Shown: piece by piece, positions 46,032-54,784 of the stretch
How the letters are laid out: each line of letters starts with the position of its first letter
Position numbering within the stretch: position 1 is the first letter of the stretch
DNA from: Cyanobacteria bacterium FACHB-502
GTDB lineage: Bacteria; Cyanobacteriota; Cyanobacteriia; Elainellales; Elainellaceae
DNA length: 64,000 nucleotides
Reading direction: 5' to 3'
NCBI GenBank assembly: GCA_014695325.1
Contig: JACJNZ010000058.1
Span: 172,071 to 236,070, forward strand
Made by a program: the position numbers and the translations under genes
The notes under the pieces: model-generated
Databases searched by the model: none
The model's input: the letters and a program-made list of their open reading frames with translations, nothing else
What the model was told of the DNA's origin: nothing

Positions 46032-46838
46032 ATGAGGTTTGGGTCCGATCGTCCCCAGGAAGAACTGCGATTACCTCAAAGGGAGAACTGTTCCGCATCG
46101 CTTAATTTGCGGGTCGCAGGCTGCAATCATCTCTTCTGTGTCCTCTCTTCAGAAGATCGGGAACGCATTTCGCTTCATCTCGAATCCGTTCACCTGGAGG
46201 CGCAGCAAATTTTATATGATGCAGACCAGTGCATCGAGTGGGCTTACTTTCCGCTCAACTGTGTAGTGTCGCTGCTAACCGTGATGGAAGCCGGAGCGGT
46301 GATCGAAGTGGCAACCGTGGGGCGAGAAGGCATCGTCGGTCTCCCCATTTTGCTGGGCGTAAATCAGGTTCCCGGTCGGGCAATGGTGCAAATTCCCGGT
46401 GAGGCATTGCGGCTTCCGGCAGAAATCCTGAGAGCTGAAATCGAGCAGCGAGGATTGCTGTATCACCAGCTTCAGCGTTATGCTCAGGCATTATTTGACC
46501 AGGTGACTCAGCTTGCCGCCTGCGATCGCCTTCATTCGATCGAGCAACGCCTCTGCCGCTGGCTGCTGATGACTCAGGATCGCGTGGGGGAGGGACAGTT
46601 TCCCCTGACTCAGGCATCCCTGGCGCAAATGCTGGGTGTGCGACGTGCGACGGTGAGCGTGATTGCGGGACGGCTTCAGCGATCGAACCTGATTTGCTAT
46701 CGGCGGGGACAGATGGAAATTTTGGATCGATCGGGGTTGGAGGGGGTGGTGTGTGAGTGTTATGGGAAGATTCGGTGTCAGCAATTATTCATCTCAACTG
46801 ATGACAGTATGAATCAGTCTGTTTCTGCATTGGGCTGA
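46032..46838 (+). CDS. Crp/Fnr-family transcriptional regulator
   Basis: 268 residues. An effector domain with cyclic-nucleotide-type fold (about 32-165; LFCVLSSEDRERISLHLESV, VATVGREGIVGLPILL) and a C-terminal helix-turn-helix (about 200-232; LTQASLAQMLGVRRATVSVI). The cAMP-binding Arg/Glu signature RxxSE is not evident, so ligand binding may be absent or different. No Fe-S cysteine set of Fnr is seen (cysteines are scattered). Promoters bound are unknown. The gene ends 24 bases inside the convergent pentapeptide gene at 46814. Confidence 0.87.
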   Translation: MRFGSDRPQEELRLPQRENCSASLNLRVAGCNHLFCVLSSEDRERISLHLESVHLEAQQILYDADQCIEWAYFPLNCVVSLLTVMEAGAVIEVATVGREGIVGLPILLGVNQVPGRAMVQIPGEALRLPAEILRAEIEQRGLLYHQLQRYAQALFDQVTQLAACDRLHSIEQRLCRWLLMTQDRVGEGQFPLTQASLAQMLGVRRATVSVIAGRLQRSNLICYRRGQMEILDRSGLEGVVCECYGKIRCQQLFISTDDSMNQSVSALG

Positions 46839-48076
46839 TTGGAGTTTGGGAGTTCTGGAGGAAGTTCTAACAGCTCTCGGATGTCGGGATCGTACTTTGC
46901 TTCCTGCCAGTTCTTAGCGGAGGTCAACATTGCTTTAGCCTCTTTTTTGGCTTGAAGCAAGTTATCTTCACTGAAGATTAAGTCCCAAAGCTTTGCCCCC
47001 TGGAGATTTGCTCTCCTAAGGTTTGCCCCCTGGGGATTGGCTCTCGCAAGGTTTGCCCCCTGGAGATTGGTTCTTTCAAGTCTTGCCTCCTGAAGAGTGG
47101 CTCCCTCAAGGTATGCCCATTGGAGATTTGCTCCTGAAAAATTTGCCTTCTGGAGATTTGCTCCTGTAAGTATTGCCTCCTGGGATTGGGCTTCCACAAG
47201 TATTGCTTCCTGAAGAGCGGCTCTCGCAAGGTATGCTCCCTGGAGAGTGGCTCCTGAAAGATTTGCCCCCTGAAGGTTGGCTTCCTCAAGGTATGCTCCT
47301 TGGAGATTAACTCCCCCAAGATTTGCCTCCTGAAGGTTAGCTTTCTTAAGGTATGCTCCTTGGAGATTAACTCTCCCAAGGTTTGCCCCCTGAAGGTTAG
47401 CTCCCCCAAGGTTTGCCCCTCTTAAATCTAATTTTCTTAAATTAAGACTAAAGTGCTTCCAATCCGTACCGCTGTGCTTTCGTCTCTTTATTACGGTCAA
47501 TACTGCCTCAATATCGGTCTGTAATGGAGGGACTGATTCTGGCTTGTTTTCTGCCACTACAGCTTCTGTTTCCTCTCTGGGCTGTGCTTGACTAGTCAAA
47601 CCTATATTTTTCGCCTCTCTAGATGAAAAAGGGCTGTTCTCGCGCATAAAGGCAGTTAACACTTCAAATACCTGCCTATAGTCCTCATCTGGACTATTCG
47701 GGTCAGAGTCGTTGGCAATGCTTTCTAGTGAGTAGATCCCGCCTAATTGGACGTGAATATTCTCGTTGCCCAGCATCTCAACAGCTCTAGTGAAACGTTC
47801 CATTGTCAAACGTTTCTCAGCAAAGTCAGTATCGATCTTGTGCTTCTCCTGGGATGCAATGTAGTTAAGGACGAGAAAGATACCTGTGACGATCGTTGCT
47901 GCTGTCGTCACGATGCTTAACGAACCATCAAACTTTCGCTTGGAATCTTCAGTAGGATTTGCTCGAAGTCCTATCCAGTCTCGAACAACGATACCAAAGA
48001 TCAGAACAGTGACAGCTATCGCCCCGACAGTAGCAGCAGCCTTCCAGTCGTTGCCATTGAATAGCTGTTTACCCAT
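46814..48076 (-). CDS. Membrane pentapeptide-repeat protein
   Basis: 420 residues. Two transmembrane helices (12-37 and 53-74) are followed by KHKIDTDFAEKRLTMERFTRAVEMLG and LGGIYSLESIANDS, a module usual in cyanobacterial pentapeptide proteins; then a variable linker (150-215) and about 30 pentapeptides (217-365, A(N/D)LQxA). The pentapeptides form a right-handed beta helix exposed to the cytosol or lumen depending on topology. Repeats are in 10-residue blocks, as in the DNA repeat entry. Function is not known for this family. It overlaps the end of the Crp-type gene by 25 bases. Confidence 0.85.
   Translation of the reverse strand: MGKQLFNGNDWKAAATVGAIAVTVLIFGIVVRDWIGLRANPTEDSKRKFDGSLSIVTTAATIVTGIFLVLNYIASQEKHKIDTDFAEKRLTMERFTRAVEMLGNENIHVQLGGIYSLESIANDSDPNSPDEDYRQVFEVLTAFMRENSPFSSREAKNIGLTSQAQPREETEAVVAENKPESVPPLQTDIEAVLTVIKRRKHSGTDWKHFSLNLRKLDLRGANLGGANLQGANLGRVNLQGAYLKKANLQEANLGGVNLQGAYLEEANLQGANLSGATLQGAYLARAALQEAILVEAQSQEAILTGANLQKANFSGANLQWAYLEGATLQEARLERTNLQGANLARANPQGANLRRANLQGAKLWDLIFSEDNLLQAKKEAKAMLTSAKNWQEAKYDPDIRELLELPPELPNSNQPNAETD
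46982..47428 (-). repeat. 30-base tandem repeats coding pentapeptides
   Basis: On the minus strand a 30-base unit, two pentapeptides long, containing the words GAGGCAAATCT and CAGGGGGCAAACCTT, recurs about fifteen times with 70-90 per cent identity. It codes for ANLxxANLQG-type blocks. Such DNA tracts are prone to copy-number change. Confidence 0.75.
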
Positions 48077-48205
48077 ACACCATTCCTCACCCTGGAACTG
48101 GCACTAGACTAACTCAACCAACTTCCTTTCCTGCTATTTCCGTATTGGCAAAATTTCGTCAATCTGAATTTCTGTCTGTCCAGATTTTCGGCTATCCACC
48201 TAGGC

Positions 48206-48494
48206 TCATAGTAGGGCATCTACCAGATCAGACTTATCAAGGTTCAAGCCTTCACGCTTCAGGGCTAAAAGCTGTTCTGCAACATCTAGATCGGTTGATT
48301 CTTTGACGTAAAAGGTTCTAGCTGTCCATTCCCCATTACTCCGCTTACCTGTAGCAGGATCTACCCCAATTATTTTTCGGCTCAGTGGCAGGTGTAGGGA
48401 CTCTAGGGGCTGCTTCTGGCATCGTAGGAGATAACGCTGCAATAGCATTCTCATCCCCCTGCTTCGCCAGTGTGAGGATATTCTTCTGAGACAT
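48206..48494 (-). pseudogene. Frameshifted ribbon-helix-helix protein gene
   Basis: Two minus-strand frames together make one plausible protein. From the ATG at 48494, frame A reads MSQKNILTLAKQGDENAIAA, an N-terminus common among small cyanobacterial proteins, then a Pro/Ala linker, and stops at a TAA near 48340. Frame B (open 48454-48206) continues sensibly from the same point: VDPATGKRSNGEWTAR, FYVKESTDLDVAEQLLAL and a final helix, a ribbon-helix-helix pattern. A one-base insertion in the GGGG run near 48365 would explain this. It may be a real pseudogene, programmed slippage or a read error. Confidence 0.55.
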
Positions 48495-48597
48495 TATGAG
48501 TGCTGGTTTGAAGGGGACAGGACAAAGTAGCGTTACTACCTGTAACGTTTCTCCAAGCCATCATTCGATAAAAGAGATCGCTACCCGGATTACTCTT

Positions 48598-51531
48598 CTA
48601 ATCCGTTAGATCTTTGAAGCCAGCTTCGCGTGAGAGTTCAGTAAAGCTTGGATCGGTTTTGGCTTCCTTACGGTAGCGGGGGTTGAGTTCGATCGCCAAA
48701 CGCAAATTCTCTAAAGCCAGCTCCGTTTCGCCCTGAACCGCGTAGCAGGTGGACTTGTTGTAGTAGGCACTAGCGTATTCGGGTTTGGCTTTAATGGCGC
48801 GGTTGAAGTTTGCCAGGGCTTCTTTGTCGCGTCCAAGTTGCAGTAGGGCATAGCCACGACTGTCCCAGGCTTTAGCGTTATTGGGCTGGAGGTCAGTCGC
48901 TCTTTCCAGGGAATCGACGCATTCCTGATAGCGTTCCATTTCCAAGAGTGCCAAACCCCGATTCAGCCATGCCTTTGCGTCTTCGGGGTCGAGTTGGGTT
49001 GCCCGATCAAAGGCGTTGAAGGCTTCCTCCGATCGCTGAAGTGCCCCCAAGACCACGCCGCGATTGATTAGGGCTTCAGTGTAGTCGGGCTTGATTTCCA
49101 GGGCTTTATCAAACGACGTGAGGGCTTCCTCGTAGCGTTTCATCCGATTTAGCGTAACGCCGCGATTCAGCCAGGCTTTGTGATCCTGGGATTGCAGCGT
49201 CACGGATCGATCGAACACTGCCAGAGCCGCATCGGACTGTTTCAATTCGCGCAGCACAATGCCCTGGTGATACCAGGCGATTGCATTGGCGGGCTGGAGT
49301 TTGGTTACGCGATCATAGGTAGACAGCGCCTCGTCGTATCGCTGGAGTTCTTCGAGTGCCCGTCCCCGGTTGAACCAGACTTCGGCTTGGTTGGGCAGGG
49401 AAGCCAGTGCTTTGTCATAGGACGTGATCGCATCGGTATAGCGTTCAGCAGCAAGTAGGTCATTGCCCTGCTGCACATAGTCTTCGGGACGCATGAACAG
49501 TTCGGGCTGGGTCGACCGCAGCAGATTGAGTTGCTCGGTGAGCGTCTGGATATTCTGCCGTACGTCTGCCACAAAAGACTCGGCGACAAACTGGGGCGAA
49601 AGCTCTGCCAGTCGGCGAAGAATCTGATCTTTTTGTACCTGCGCTTCTGACTGGATCGATCGCAACTGTGCCGCCACTTCTGCCTCGATTTGCCGCAGGG
49701 ATTGCAAGGCTGTCTGTCGCTGAGATTCCGCATCGCCCTGGAAGCGATCGACCTGTTCACCAAGGCGGGCTTCGAGGCGATCGAGGTTTTGCCGCAGGCG
49801 ATCACGCTGTCCCTGCACGTCTCCTTTGAGGGTGGCAAACTGGTTGAGTAAATCGGTTTCTGCCCGCTCCAGGTTGCCCAAAATCTGGTCGCGCTGTTCC
49901 TGAACCGTAGCGGGAATCTGGTTGAGCTGGTCGCTAATATCGCTGGTGAGTTGGGCGATCGTTTGGCGCAGTTCTTCCCGTTTCGCCTGGGTATCGACCT
50001 GGAAGTCGGTGCGCTGGGTCGTGAATTCGGCATCGATGCGATCGAGGATCTGCTGGAGTTCGGCTTGTTTGTTTTGTGCTTCTATCTCCAGGCCGCTTTG
50101 CTTTTGGGACAGTTCGGCTTCGATCTGGGTGAAAATGCGCTGCAAGTCTACTTGTTTTGCCTGGGAAATGGCTTCCAGGGTTTGCTGCTGAGTCGCTAAC
50201 ACGGCATCCAATTGAGCCAGATTACGCTGAATGCCGTCTCGCTGAAGCTGGGCATCGAGTTCGAGTTCGCGAATTCTGCCTTCAAGTTCTGCCTCTAGCC
50301 GTTCCAGGTTTTGCCGGAGCTGGTTTTGCTGCGTTTGTGCTTCTGCCTGCCATGCCGATCGCTGATCGGCAAAATCGGTGGTGAGCTGACTCAGATTGCG
50401 GCGAATGTTGTCCTGCTGTGCCCGAATTTCCGATTCCAGGTTCGATCGCTGGGTAGACAGTTCGCTATAAAGCTGTTCCAGCGTTTGCCGAATTGCATCG
50501 CGCTGTGCTTGAGTGTCTGCCTGAAGCTGTGCCAACTGAAACGTGACATCGAGCCGCAGTTTTTCCAGACTGTCAAAAAGCTGATTCTTGCGATCGTTAA
50601 TGTCGTCCTGAATTTGAGCAAACTGCCCGACAAACTGAGACTGCTGCTGCCGGATGCCCTCGATAATATTGGATTTTTCCTGGTCAACCTGCAATCGGGC
50701 ATTGGTTCGCAATTCACTTAAGTAAGGCGAAAGCTCTGCCACCAGATCGCTGAACTGCTGAAGCGTTCCCTCTTTGTGTTCCTGGGCGATCGACTGATAC
50801 TGACTAATTCTTGCTGCGAATTCTGCCTCGGATGCGGATAGCGTTTGCAGCGACAAATCTTTCTGCGACTGCACGTTGAGCTGAAGCTCGGCAATCTGAT
50901 TTGCAAAGTCCGTCTCTATCTCCTCTAGCCTGCGCTGTGCAACAAGAAGCTGCTGTTCCATGCCGTTTAGCAATTCATGTTTGCGCTGGGAAGCGTCCGC
51001 CATAAGCTGGGACAGTGCGCTGCGCTTTGCCTCGATCTCGTGTTGAAACGCCTCCGCATCTTCGCCCAGGTCGCCTGCATAGTTTTCGTAGTCTTTCAGG
51101 AGCCGCTGCACTTCGTTCTTTGCTTTGCCGATCTGCCGCTCCAGGTCATCAAGTTCCTGAATGTGGGACTTCACGATCGCCGTCACTTCTTGTAAGACCG
51201 ATCGCCTCAACAAATACAGCCCAATCAGAGCTGCCGCCAGCAGAGCCGCCAAAACGCCGAGCATGATATTAAAGAGCGTTGCCGTCTGGTTCACCTGCCT
51301 GAGGCGCTCGAGTTCCTGCTGCTCGGTGGGACTCAGGGCTTGCGCCAGGGTGAGATTCGCAGGCTCGGCTGATATCAGGATTTGCCTGCGAGATGGCTGC
51401 GCCTGCACTGCTCCTGGGGATAGCCACCCCAGCCACAGCAAAAACGTTGACAGCACTACGCCACTGCGCGAACCCCATCCCCAAAATGTCATCGGCTTGC
51501 TCATCAGGACTTGCCCCTGTCTCCCGGTCAA
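48598..51531 (-). CDS. Membrane-anchored coiled-coil protein with 29-residue repeats and TPRs
   Basis: 977 residues (an ATG at 51504 is an alternative start). Signal peptide ending near AVQAQ (41-45), one transmembrane helix (about 84-110), then a coiled region (115-690) largely made of a 29-residue repeat with hydrophobic residues at positions 5, 9, 12, 16 and 23, and a C-terminal run of about eight TPRs (695-960; WFNRGRALEELQRYDEAL). The TPR part would bind partners. Because of the membrane segment and long coiled coil, a role in cell-envelope organisation or secretion is possible; nothing in the neighbours fixes it. Upstream of the frameshifted RHH gene on the same strand. Confidence 0.85.
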   Translation of the reverse strand: MTGRQGQVLMSKPMTFWGWGSRSGVVLSTFLLWLGWLSPGAVQAQPSRRQILISAEPANLTLAQALSPTEQQELERLRQVNQTATLFNIMLGVLAALLAAALIGLYLLRRSVLQEVTAIVKSHIQELDDLERQIGKAKNEVQRLLKDYENYAGDLGEDAEAFQHEIEAKRSALSQLMADASQRKHELLNGMEQQLLVAQRRLEEIETDFANQIAELQLNVQSQKDLSLQTLSASEAEFAARISQYQSIAQEHKEGTLQQFSDLVAELSPYLSELRTNARLQVDQEKSNIIEGIRQQQSQFVGQFAQIQDDINDRKNQLFDSLEKLRLDVTFQLAQLQADTQAQRDAIRQTLEQLYSELSTQRSNLESEIRAQQDNIRRNLSQLTTDFADQRSAWQAEAQTQQNQLRQNLERLEAELEGRIRELELDAQLQRDGIQRNLAQLDAVLATQQQTLEAISQAKQVDLQRIFTQIEAELSQKQSGLEIEAQNKQAELQQILDRIDAEFTTQRTDFQVDTQAKREELRQTIAQLTSDISDQLNQIPATVQEQRDQILGNLERAETDLLNQFATLKGDVQGQRDRLRQNLDRLEARLGEQVDRFQGDAESQRQTALQSLRQIEAEVAAQLRSIQSEAQVQKDQILRRLAELSPQFVAESFVADVRQNIQTLTEQLNLLRSTQPELFMRPEDYVQQGNDLLAAERYTDAITSYDKALASLPNQAEVWFNRGRALEELQRYDEALSTYDRVTKLQPANAIAWYHQGIVLRELKQSDAALAVFDRSVTLQSQDHKAWLNRGVTLNRMKRYEEALTSFDKALEIKPDYTEALINRGVVLGALQRSEEAFNAFDRATQLDPEDAKAWLNRGLALLEMERYQECVDSLERATDLQPNNAKAWDSRGYALLQLGRDKEALANFNRAIKAKPEYASAYYNKSTCYAVQGETELALENLRLAIELNPRYRKEAKTDPSFTELSREAGFKDLTD
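49636..50679 (-). repeat. Twelve in-register 29-residue protein repeats (87 bases each)
   Basis: Counting residues 285-632 of the 977-residue protein gives twelve consecutive 29-residue units with no gap, beginning EKSN, RKNQ, QRDA, QQDN, QQNQ, QRDG, KQVD, KQAE, KREE, QRDQ, QRDR and QRQT. Two or three earlier units (194-280) fit in register, with a four-residue insertion (281-284) between. Hydrophobics recur at positions 5, 9, 12, 16 and 23. DNA identity between units is low, so the repeat is old. Confidence 0.8.
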
Positions 51532-51770
51532 TCGGTACTTTGTTTTATATAAGGTATGTGCGATCGTCTACCTACTCAAGGGTAATCAAAATCGCTCCCC
51601 TTGCGGCAGGAATCTTGGTTGGGGGCGAATGGAGAGATGAGTGGATGGGTCGATGAAGGGAGTGAGGAGCTGGGGGGAAGGGATTGGATTCGTCTCAGAG
51701 GTGCTGTGCTGCTCCTAAATCACCCAATTTTGGCGGAGTTTGAATGATGGAAGGCAGTTTAAGCATCGCT

Positions 51771-52457
51771 TTAAGGAGCCAGCAGTTCCGGCGGAACAAC
51801 TTCGGGAACCGTCCATTTATAGAGAATGTGCAGCTTGCTCGGTCCACGCACAACTTCGATTTCTTCAGGCTTCCAGTCGCCCATATCAAAACTGTGAGAA
51901 ATAATGCGGGTCCCGGGCTTAAGCTGGGTCAGCAAAATTGGGCGCAGGCGCAGATTGACGTCGGGCAACAGGTAAAGCGTTACGACCGTGGCATCGCGAA
52001 AGTCTGCGGTAAATAGATCCTCTTCGCGAAACTGGACTCGATCGCTTACCCCTGCCGCTTGGGCATTTGCCGTCGCCTGAGCCACCAGTTCTGCATCAAT
52101 CTCGATCCCAACCCCTCTTGCGCCAAACTGTTGTGCGGCGGTAATTACCACTCTGCCATCGCCGCTTCCCAAATCGTAAATCACATCGTCTGGTCCTATA
52201 TCTGCCATTGCAAGCATCTGGTCAACCACAACTTGAGGAGTCGGGACATAGGGAGCTTCAAGCGGTTCTTCAGATTGAGATTCCTCTTGAGATCCCTCAG
52301 CCTGCGGAGCCGCTTCACCCGGAGTCGTCAGAGCCTGAACGGGAATTATCCGACCTGCCTGCGCTGCCGCAAATGATCCAACCTGATAACCAGGGACAGC
52401 CAGCAGTGCAATTCCACCGATAATCGTGCCTGCTTTCCTCAAGGCTTGCTTGTTCAT
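51771..52457 (-). CDS. Exported or anchored class I methyltransferase
   Basis: I start at the ATG at 52457, giving 228 residues; longer starts at 52526 and 52571 are possible. From this start the N-terminus is a signal-like sequence (KQALRKAGTIIGGIALLAV), followed by an acidic linker rich in Glu/Ser/Pro. The methyltransferase core begins at about residue 70: VIYDLGSGDGRVVITAA (SAM loop), GVGIEIDAELV, then the late VTLYLLPDVNL. An outside or anchored SAM enzyme is unusual because SAM is cytosolic; a membrane-anchored cytosolic domain is also possible. Substrate unknown. Confidence 0.78.
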   Translation of the reverse strand: MNKQALRKAGTIIGGIALLAVPGYQVGSFAAAQAGRIIPVQALTTPGEAAPQAEGSQEESQSEEPLEAPYVPTPQVVVDQMLAMADIGPDDVIYDLGSGDGRVVITAAQQFGARGVGIEIDAELVAQATANAQAAGVSDRVQFREEDLFTADFRDATVVTLYLLPDVNLRLRPILLTQLKPGTRIISHSFDMGDWKPEEIEVVRGPSKLHILYKWTVPEVVPPELLAP

Positions 52458-52667
52458 CGATTTCTTCTCACTCAAGGCTGGGTGTAATCGAACGAGGACA
52501 GGTTTAGGAATGGTGGGGTGAGTCATGCTTTGATCAAAAATTGTTGATTGAAACCACTTTCCTGCCTGCATTATTACGACGAATTATATAGCGATCGCGA
52601 CTGGGGATAGGCTAAAGCGATCGAAATTCATTTTTGCTCAAGCTTGCTCGAACTTGTATCCAGGCAT

Positions 52668-52690
52668 TAAAAAAGGGGCTTTAAGCCCCT
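52668..52690 (-). terminator. Rho-independent terminator
   Basis: Minus-strand hairpin: arms AGGGGCTT and AAGCCCCT with a loop of one to five bases, followed by TTTTTT (from the AAAAAA at 52669-52674 on the plus strand). It lies 28 bases past the stop of the small gene at 52718 and is one of the clearest terminators of the window. Confidence 0.85.
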
Positions 52691-52717
52691 CATGATTAGA
52701 GAACGTCACAAATCAAG

Positions 52718-53038
52718 CTATTTAATTGCATGACCTGCCTGATAAAGCACTTGACCAAGCTGTTGAAGCCTAGGCATGACCTCGCTAGGAGCGATGCTGG
52801 AAGCCCCAGAAGCATCTTCGCCGATATCAATCAACAATTTAGCGATCTCACCCGAGTTACCGTTTTGCAGAGCGGCTTTTAATTCGCCCAGGTCTTCTGC
52901 GAGATCGTGTCCTTGCAGTTGACTTTGCCATGTTTCAATAATCGCGATCGCTTCATCAAGTGGAATCGACGTTACTCCCTGCTGAAGGGCTGCGATCGTC
53001 GCATCGAGATCCATTGCTTGCAGTGATTGATCTGCCAT
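52718..53038 (-). CDS. Conserved small helical protein
   Basis: 106 residues from the ATG at 53038, chosen because GGAG lies 7 bases upstream; longer frames reach 53191 but lack such a site. All-helical by eye, with DLDATIAALQQGV, IPLDEAIAIIETW and LGQVLYQAGHAIK. No membrane segment or known motif. Strong terminator directly downstream. It lies 140 bases after the end of the secreted Gly/Thr-rich protein on the same strand. Confidence 0.7.
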   Translation of the reverse strand: MADQSLQAMDLDATIAALQQGVTSIPLDEAIAIIETWQSQLQGHDLAEDLGELKAALQNGNSGEIAKLLIDIGEDASGASSIAPSEVMPRLQQLGQVLYQAGHAIK

Positions 53039-53180
53039 GCTCATGCTCCAATTTAAATGTCCGATGGGTGCTGTCAAAACAAAATCTTTGCTTGAATTGG
53101 CTCTCGCACCTGTATTCAGGGTGAACTGACTGAAGGAATGAAAGCCTGTGCCTTTTGACGTAACCCGATCGTTCTTGTCG

Positions 53181-54131
53181 CTATCGCACAAACGTTGTTC
53201 CGCTTGTAACTCCAGCAGGTGTCGTCTGTGCTCCTGAGCTTACTCCAGGCGATGTGAAACTTGTTCCCGATTGTCCTGAAAACCCATTAGTGTTGAATCC
53301 GCTATTCACCGAATTTCCATTGCCCAGTGTGCTTGTTGAACTGTTTACTCCAGGCGCAGCAAAGCCTGCCGCTCCAGCCCCTTGTGCTCCAAAACCCGAT
53401 GTGCCAACCCCTGATTGAACGCCTTGGGTTCCAAATCCTTGGGTGCTGGTGCTTGTTCCAGTTCCAGGCGTAACAACTCCTTGGGTTCCAAATCCAGACT
53501 GTGTTCCGAATCCAGGCTGTGTTCCGAATCCAGGCTGTGTTCCAAATCCAGACTGTGTTCCAGGCGTAACCACCCCTTGCGTCCCAAAATTCGTGGTTCC
53601 GGCAGGTGCGCCAAAGGTCGGTGCGCTGAAGCTAGGTACGCCAAAAGTGCTGGTCGACGTTGGACCAAGCGGAGCAGTGTTTGTCGGAAAGCCGTTTGTT
53701 CCCAGTGTTCCGGTTATCGTTGAAGAGCCTGTGGTCGTTGAGATGCCAGTCTGAGTCGTTCCGAGCTGCCCTCCGTTGACTGTTGTACCCGGTAGACCCG
53801 TTGTGCCGATCGTCCCTGTAGTGGCAGGAGTACCAAACGCTGAATTCGGAACGCCAAAGGTTGAGGTGCTGCCCGTTCCCGGAGTGACGATCGTTCCAAA
53901 ATTGCTTTGAGGGATGCCGTTAACGGTTCCTGAAACGCTGCTACCAAATGGAGAAAGGGGAATCCCAGTCGAAGTCGTTCCTGGGCTAACACCAACCCCT
54001 GTAGAGCCAAATCCGGGTGTTCCAATGCTGCCACTCCCGGTGAAGGTTTGAGCAGCGGCAGGCAGCGTTAAAGCGACAAGAACAGTTCCAACGCTTGCGA
54101 AACCAATGAGACTGTAAAGCGGTGATTTCAT
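53181..54131 (-). CDS. Secreted low-complexity Gly/Thr/Ser/Phe protein
   Basis: 316 residues. A signal peptide (YSLIGFASVGTVLVALTL, cleavage near AAAQTF, about residue 28) is followed by an almost pure Gly/Thr/Ser/Phe/Pro/Gln sequence with repeats of (G/P)FGTQ(P/S). There are no cysteines after the signal and no folded domain. It could be a surface, sheath or matrix protein with disordered, elastic character, comparable to glycine-rich cell-wall proteins. The ribosome-binding region has no clear AGGAG. Downstream lies the small gene at 52718. Confidence 0.75.
   Translation of the reverse strand: MKSPLYSLIGFASVGTVLVALTLPAAAQTFTGSGSIGTPGFGSTGVGVSPGTTSTGIPLSPFGSSVSGTVNGIPQSNFGTIVTPGTGSTSTFGVPNSAFGTPATTGTIGTTGLPGTTVNGGQLGTTQTGISTTTGSSTITGTLGTNGFPTNTAPLGPTSTSTFGVPSFSAPTFGAPAGTTNFGTQGVVTPGTQSGFGTQPGFGTQPGFGTQSGFGTQGVVTPGTGTSTSTQGFGTQGVQSGVGTSGFGAQGAGAAGFAAPGVNSSTSTLGNGNSVNSGFNTNGFSGQSGTSFTSPGVSSGAQTTPAGVTSGTTFVR
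53500..53558 (-). repeat. 18-base repeats (FGTQPG)
   Basis: Plus-strand unit TGTGTTCCGAATCCAGGC (18 bases) is repeated three to four times with one or two differences, coding FGTQPG on the minus strand. Near-identical copies suggest recent expansion. Confidence 0.75.
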
Positions 54132-54784
54132 TATGTCTTTCCTGATTATCGTTTAACGAAAGGGGCAGAATACACAGTTCGATCGAAACGATCGCAGTCA
54201 CAAAACACAGCAAGTAGCGGAAGCAAATTAATAACGAATAGATTTACAGATTTATAGAATTCGATATACAAACGTAACGTTACTCGCAGTCTAATAGTTC
54301 GTTCCCAATCCAGGGCTGACCTCAGGAATGAAATTTAATGCACCACGGGTGCGTCAAAAGAAACAGGTCAACCTTCAACCCGCTCAAGCTTCACGATAAG
54401 ATAAACACCCCAGGATAAACACCATAGGATAATCGCACTCTGGCAAAACTTTCCTCCGTAGTGGGAGGCTTACCAGAATAAGAACTATACAAGAAAAAAA
54501 TAATCCGAAGCTACGCTAAAAACGGTGCTACAAAAAGGGAATGTTCTGATGCTCTATGGATAAGCGAAACACTTACAAGAACCCTTTATCGGAACCATTT
54601 TTAATGACTGCAATTCCGCTAAATTTTGTCAAAGGCAATTTTGTCAAAGGCAATGTAGGGGACAATCCGCAGAGTAGATGGCTTAAGTAAACCTTTCTGC
54701 TGCCCATGTCCCCCACAAAACGATCTTCAAATTACTCGCGATCGCCCCAAAGTTACTGAAGGCTAAATTTACTGAGGACCAAAT
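54132..54784. other. 653-base spacer
   Basis: No supported gene. It contains a direct repeat TTTTGTCAAAGGCAA at 54623-54653, AAACACC doublets near 54405-54425, and an ATTTACTGAGGACCAAATCTACTGA echo at 54763-54790. AT-rich near the secreted-protein gene start. Confidence 0.4.

Noticed and set aside
49305..50033. 242-codon open frame on the minus strand
   Set aside because: Alternative frame of the coiled-coil/TPR gene, Arg/Ser/Pro-rich shadow with no recognised domain.
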